A stretch of DNA of 64,000 nt, taken from Orbilia blumenaviensis (Eukaryota; Ascomycota; Orbiliomycetes; Orbiliales; Orbiliaceae). Of the stretch, positions 60,872-64,000 are shown piece after piece. The stretch is from NCBI GenBank assembly GCA_036872755.1, contig JAVHNS010000006.1, positions 1,116,001-1,180,000 on the forward strand. Reading direction: 5' to 3'. The notes below the pieces were generated by a model that was not told the origin of the DNA, ran no database searches, and saw only the letters and a program-made list of their open reading frames with translations. Both the position numbers and the translations under genes were made by a program. Within the stretch, counting starts at the first letter, position 1. Each line of letters starts with the position of its first letter.

Positions 60872-62054
60872 ATGCATCGAACAGTTCTGCTAACCATTGG
60901 AACTGTTGCCGCTCTCCTCAACCTAGCCTATGCGCTTCCACAAACCCGTCGACCAAGCTCCACTGTAACAGCAGGAGTATCAAGCCCTACACCAACTCCT
61001 GGAAACAGCTCCCCGCCGACTAAGGAAGTCATTCACGACGTTATCAACAATGTACTTTGTACCGACCCACTAACGGGGACCTCGACCACTTATGAGTCTC
61101 ATAATATTGATATTGATGATGTAGGCAGCGTTTCCAAGCATAAGCTAGCAAAACGAGGGAATTGTTTTGCGAATACCCGGGAGGGGTACCTGGATTATTA
61201 TGATGACCCGCCTAGTCTGGATCAGATGATACGTCCGGCGCGCGACCGTTCTACGGCAGGGACTCACTACAACGCATATCGTCCGCACGATGATCCGCCG
61301 GTGATGAGTGGTGTGAACTCCGTACAAAACGCAGGATATGTCCAAAGCCCAGACGAGAATTTAATAGCTGAACCCTCTGTAGAGCAAAGCATTGAAATTA
61401 ATATGGTTGAGGAAGGCGGATTGCAAGATGGTAGAGATGGGTTTGATATTCAGATGGATGAATTTGATGGCGACGGGTTGGAACCGGGTGCACTTGACTT
61501 TGAACGGGGGATAGTGGGTGTTCGGGGGGGTGTGGGCGGTGGACGCAATGGAGAATTTGGCGTACATGCTAATACGCAGAGGAGGAGACCACTTTTGGAT
61601 ATTAACGCCATTATACAGAACAGTATGTTGTACCCCAACCGTAATCCCGGATCTTAATGGCTAGCTTGATAGTCATAACTAATGTTTTCAACTCAATTCA
61701 ACAGTCTTGACAGAGCGTCGTGGTGACGATGAAGTTTACGTTGATGACTTCCGAGCACATTCAAGGCCCGAAGAACCCAATCCAATTAATCTAAATGATT
61801 CCCAATATTCTATAGTTGACGAGGGAACTGTAGATGCGCTAGCCAGGCAAACAGTGGAGGAGCTGGCAGCTAATTATGACAATATAGGTCATCCGGGGGA
61901 CGGGGACGATAGCCCCGATGCGACAGATGTTCCACTGGAAAGTGTTCCAACTGGAGAGGAAAGCGATTTTCCGAGTATTGGAGACGAGACTATGCAGCTG
62001 CTTTGGGGCAATGGTATGGCTGACATAGGGTCGATGAGGCGTCGGGGTGGCTGA
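60872..62054 (+). CDS. Secreted acidic protein with Kex2-type site, 366 aa
   Basis: Two exons; intron 61623-61704 (GTATGT...ACAG). The start at 60872 gives a signal peptide (MHRTVLLTIGTVAALLNLAYALP). A KR dibasic site (KLAKRGNCF) near residue 96 suggests Kex2 processing of a Thr/Pro/Ser-rich propeptide. The remainder is strongly acidic, rich in Asp, Glu and Gly with a Gly/Arg patch, and has only about two Cys. The C-terminal exon is also Asp/Glu-rich. No family recognised. The long disordered acidic composition fits a cell-wall, calcium-binding or effector-like secreted protein, but no function can be assigned. Upstream in-frame codons (from 60851) lack an ATG. Confidence 0.8.
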
Positions 62055-64000
62055 TTCGGATCTATGTTTGCTAATGGATTTGAATTTGGGAAGGTGTTGT
62101 TTTCGTTGTATATTTTTATAGGAACAATCGCGCAGTGCTTGCACCCAAAGGTTACCAATTTTTGTGCCCACCGATTTCCCTATTTTTATTAAATTGCAAT
62201 GAAAATTAGCTAGTTGGGATTATCGAGGATGGTGTGCAAAATCGGTCGAAGTTTAGTCGCAGAAAGGTAAATATTATGAGGCTATCAGCGAAGCGCCCGT
62301 CTATTTGAATGCCTGCGGCGCTATAATATGGCCGAGCTAGGGAATAGATATATGTTTAAATTTGAATGATTAGGTCTTCATGATCGGGTTGCTTCAACAC
62401 TAGTCTGGGACCGAGACTCCTTCAACATACCTACGCAGCCTTTAAGATTTCTGTATGGAAAAGGCCCGATTAGGTACGTTGTAGTGAACTACCACAAAGA
62501 TTTTCAAGGTAAAATATCTGTATTTTGGAAGCCGATAATTAAAAGAGATACTTGGATCTAAACTATAATAAGATGCCCGGCTTGGTCATTCGTGAGAAGC
62601 CTACGAGCACAAGCGTACTGTGCTATAAGGAGGTAACGGGTAGCTTAGTTGGCGATTGGAGAGCTCGGCTTTTTGCTGAATGCGGTGGTCTTTACAAGGT
62701 GGAAGGTCGACTTAAGCTCGTTGTCTGAGCCGCTAAAACAAATATCGGGGCCGAAACGACTTTACAGGCGAAGTTGGAGTGGGAATTTTCATCGAGAGTA
62801 ACGGAGGCAGCGAACGCCGGCGTCGCCTTGACCAAGTAATTTTGTATAATTTTGTCCGTCGGAGGAATATTCGGCCAAACGTCACTCCATATCGGGTCTG
62901 CCGGCGCCCGCAGCGGACCAATTGTGGCAATATATGTTTGAAAATGGTATTGTATTGGCTATTAAACAAGTACTCATCTAGGTATATATGTAAATACATA
63001 TGTTTTGAGTGGTTTTAAATTTTGAAAGCCTTCAATCACTAGCTTTGCACGAGAGATATAGCACCAGCTAGCGTGTTGAGACCGTGATGTTTGGAGTTTG
63101 CCTCGGCATCTAGACCTGGCCCCTGTAATACGATTAGGCCCTTCTGAGACTCATGCATCGGAGTTCCCTAAACCTAAAATATATACATGACGTCAAATTT
63201 AGAGATGCCATTTTCGTATCCTTGTTCAACTTGCGGTGCTATAATACGAAATATAATTAGGGAATTATGTTTGTTAGCAAAACTATGTAGTATCTTCTAC
63301 TGTGACATCTGGCCAATATCATGTTATCAATATGTTCCGTTTCAAGGGTACTTGGTTTGAGAACGGAACGGGATGCACTGAACAGGCCACAGTTCGAGGT
63401 TACTCTACCAGCGTTGTTTAAGCTTAAATTGCAATTGATTATTTGATAGGCTCGACATCGTACGACTTTCCAAAATGGGTCGGCCAGTCGGAGTTTTATT
63501 TACGTGTAGGTCACCGATTCTTCGGCTACGGCTTGATCCGGACCCAAAACAGTGGAACTGATGTGTTTTTTTTTTTACGTAGGTCTACGTATGAATAGGT
63601 TGACACAGTATAATTGAGAGATTGAGTGGCCATTTCGGATTACCAAAACGATGTATCGATATACAGGGTGCCTATGTCTATTCTAAGCCTCATCACAACC
63701 GGCGGATATTTGCCCGGAGTCCGACGTCGACCAGGTTTCTTATTCTTCCCGTATCATGGTTGCAATCGCACCTCGGTCTAGCTACCATTTTGTAGGTGTT
63801 TTTGGCTGGCGGGATCTAGCTCTTAAGCTTAGCATGCGCATGCCATTTATGTTAAATTATACTGATAAGCTAGTTTTATATGCCTATGGCGCTCAATACA
63901 TAATAGAAAGTACATTGGAGTATGCACATATATATATCAAGGTCACATCGTTGGGACGAGCTCCTTGGAGGCTACGCGTACTATCTAGTGTGCCTATTCA
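62055..64000. other. Terminal 1.9 kb, no gene seen
   Basis: No reading frame with splice or homology support on either strand up to the window edge. A first exon of a gene beyond the edge cannot be excluded. Confidence 0.4.

Noticed and set aside
62733..63018. Overlapping plus and minus frames near the right edge
   Set aside because: Both are Arg-rich or hydrophobic chance translations without splice support.
1..64000. tRNA, rRNA and CRISPR features
   Set aside because: GTTCGA-like T-loop matches (for example 13605, 20656, 41820, 57362) lack an acceptor stem and anticodon arm; no spaced direct-repeat array or rRNA-like sequence was seen.

Overview
This window comes from a filamentous ascomycete (Pezizomycotina). 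It has intron-bearing genes with 46-150 bp GT..AG introns, often with TACTAA/CTAAC-like branch sites, and pyrimidine-rich 5' leaders. Its gene families are typical of these fungi: Zn2Cys6 regulator, Dsc E3 ligase, Nur1, RTA1-like protein, DUF3824-type protein and P450. The lineage within Pezizomycotina cannot be fixed from this stretch. I support 16 protein-coding genes and one gene relic. Exon joins were worked out by hand from splice consensus and reading-frame continuity, and confirmed by paralogy where possible.

Layout. 1-3.3 kb is non-genic and repetitive: a strong cluster of CACGTG sites (168-1803) and a foldback element (about 2.5-3.1 kb). From 3.4 to 23.6 kb runs an accessory block. 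Two same-strand paralogues of a ~1000-aa 2OG-Fe(II) oxygenase-family protein (3.4-6.8 kb and 20.2-23.6 kb) and a short relic of a probable third copy (16.9-17.2 kb) surround an oxidative-metabolism-like group: an unrecognised 669-aa protein (minus), an unrecognised 418-aa protein (plus) and a cytosolic tyrosinase (plus). A small secreted protein follows at 18.6-19.4 kb. The first paralogue has lost all three iron ligands and its start codon cannot be found. The second has an intact HxD...H...R set.

24.5-34.4 kb carries a DUF3824-like RS/Ala-rich protein, a probable GPI-anchored surface protein, a cytochrome P450 and an RTA1-like 7-TM protein. 34.4-42.0 kb is a 7.6 kb gene-poor stretch with a second foldback element (about 35.47-36.12 kb) sharing its terminal motif with the first. 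42.0-54.2 kb is a compact housekeeping stretch: Zn2Cys6 regulator, Nur1 (nuclear rim), Dsc1/Tul1-type RING E3 ligase and a type II membrane glycosyltransferase-like protein. 54.2-58.1 kb is non-coding with a long CT-rich leader. 58.1-62.1 kb holds a D-box/KEN-box protein (candidate APC/C substrate) and a secreted acidic protein. The last 1.9 kb shows nothing convincing. No tRNA, rRNA or CRISPR was found.

How the genes may work together. The tyrosinase and its two unknown neighbours are the best candidate for an uncharacterised pathway; shared function is inferred only from proximity. The P450 and RTA1-like gene are convergent neighbours with no other evidence of linkage. Nur1 and the Dsc E3 are divergently arranged, but both look like ordinary nuclear-envelope and Golgi/endomembrane genes.
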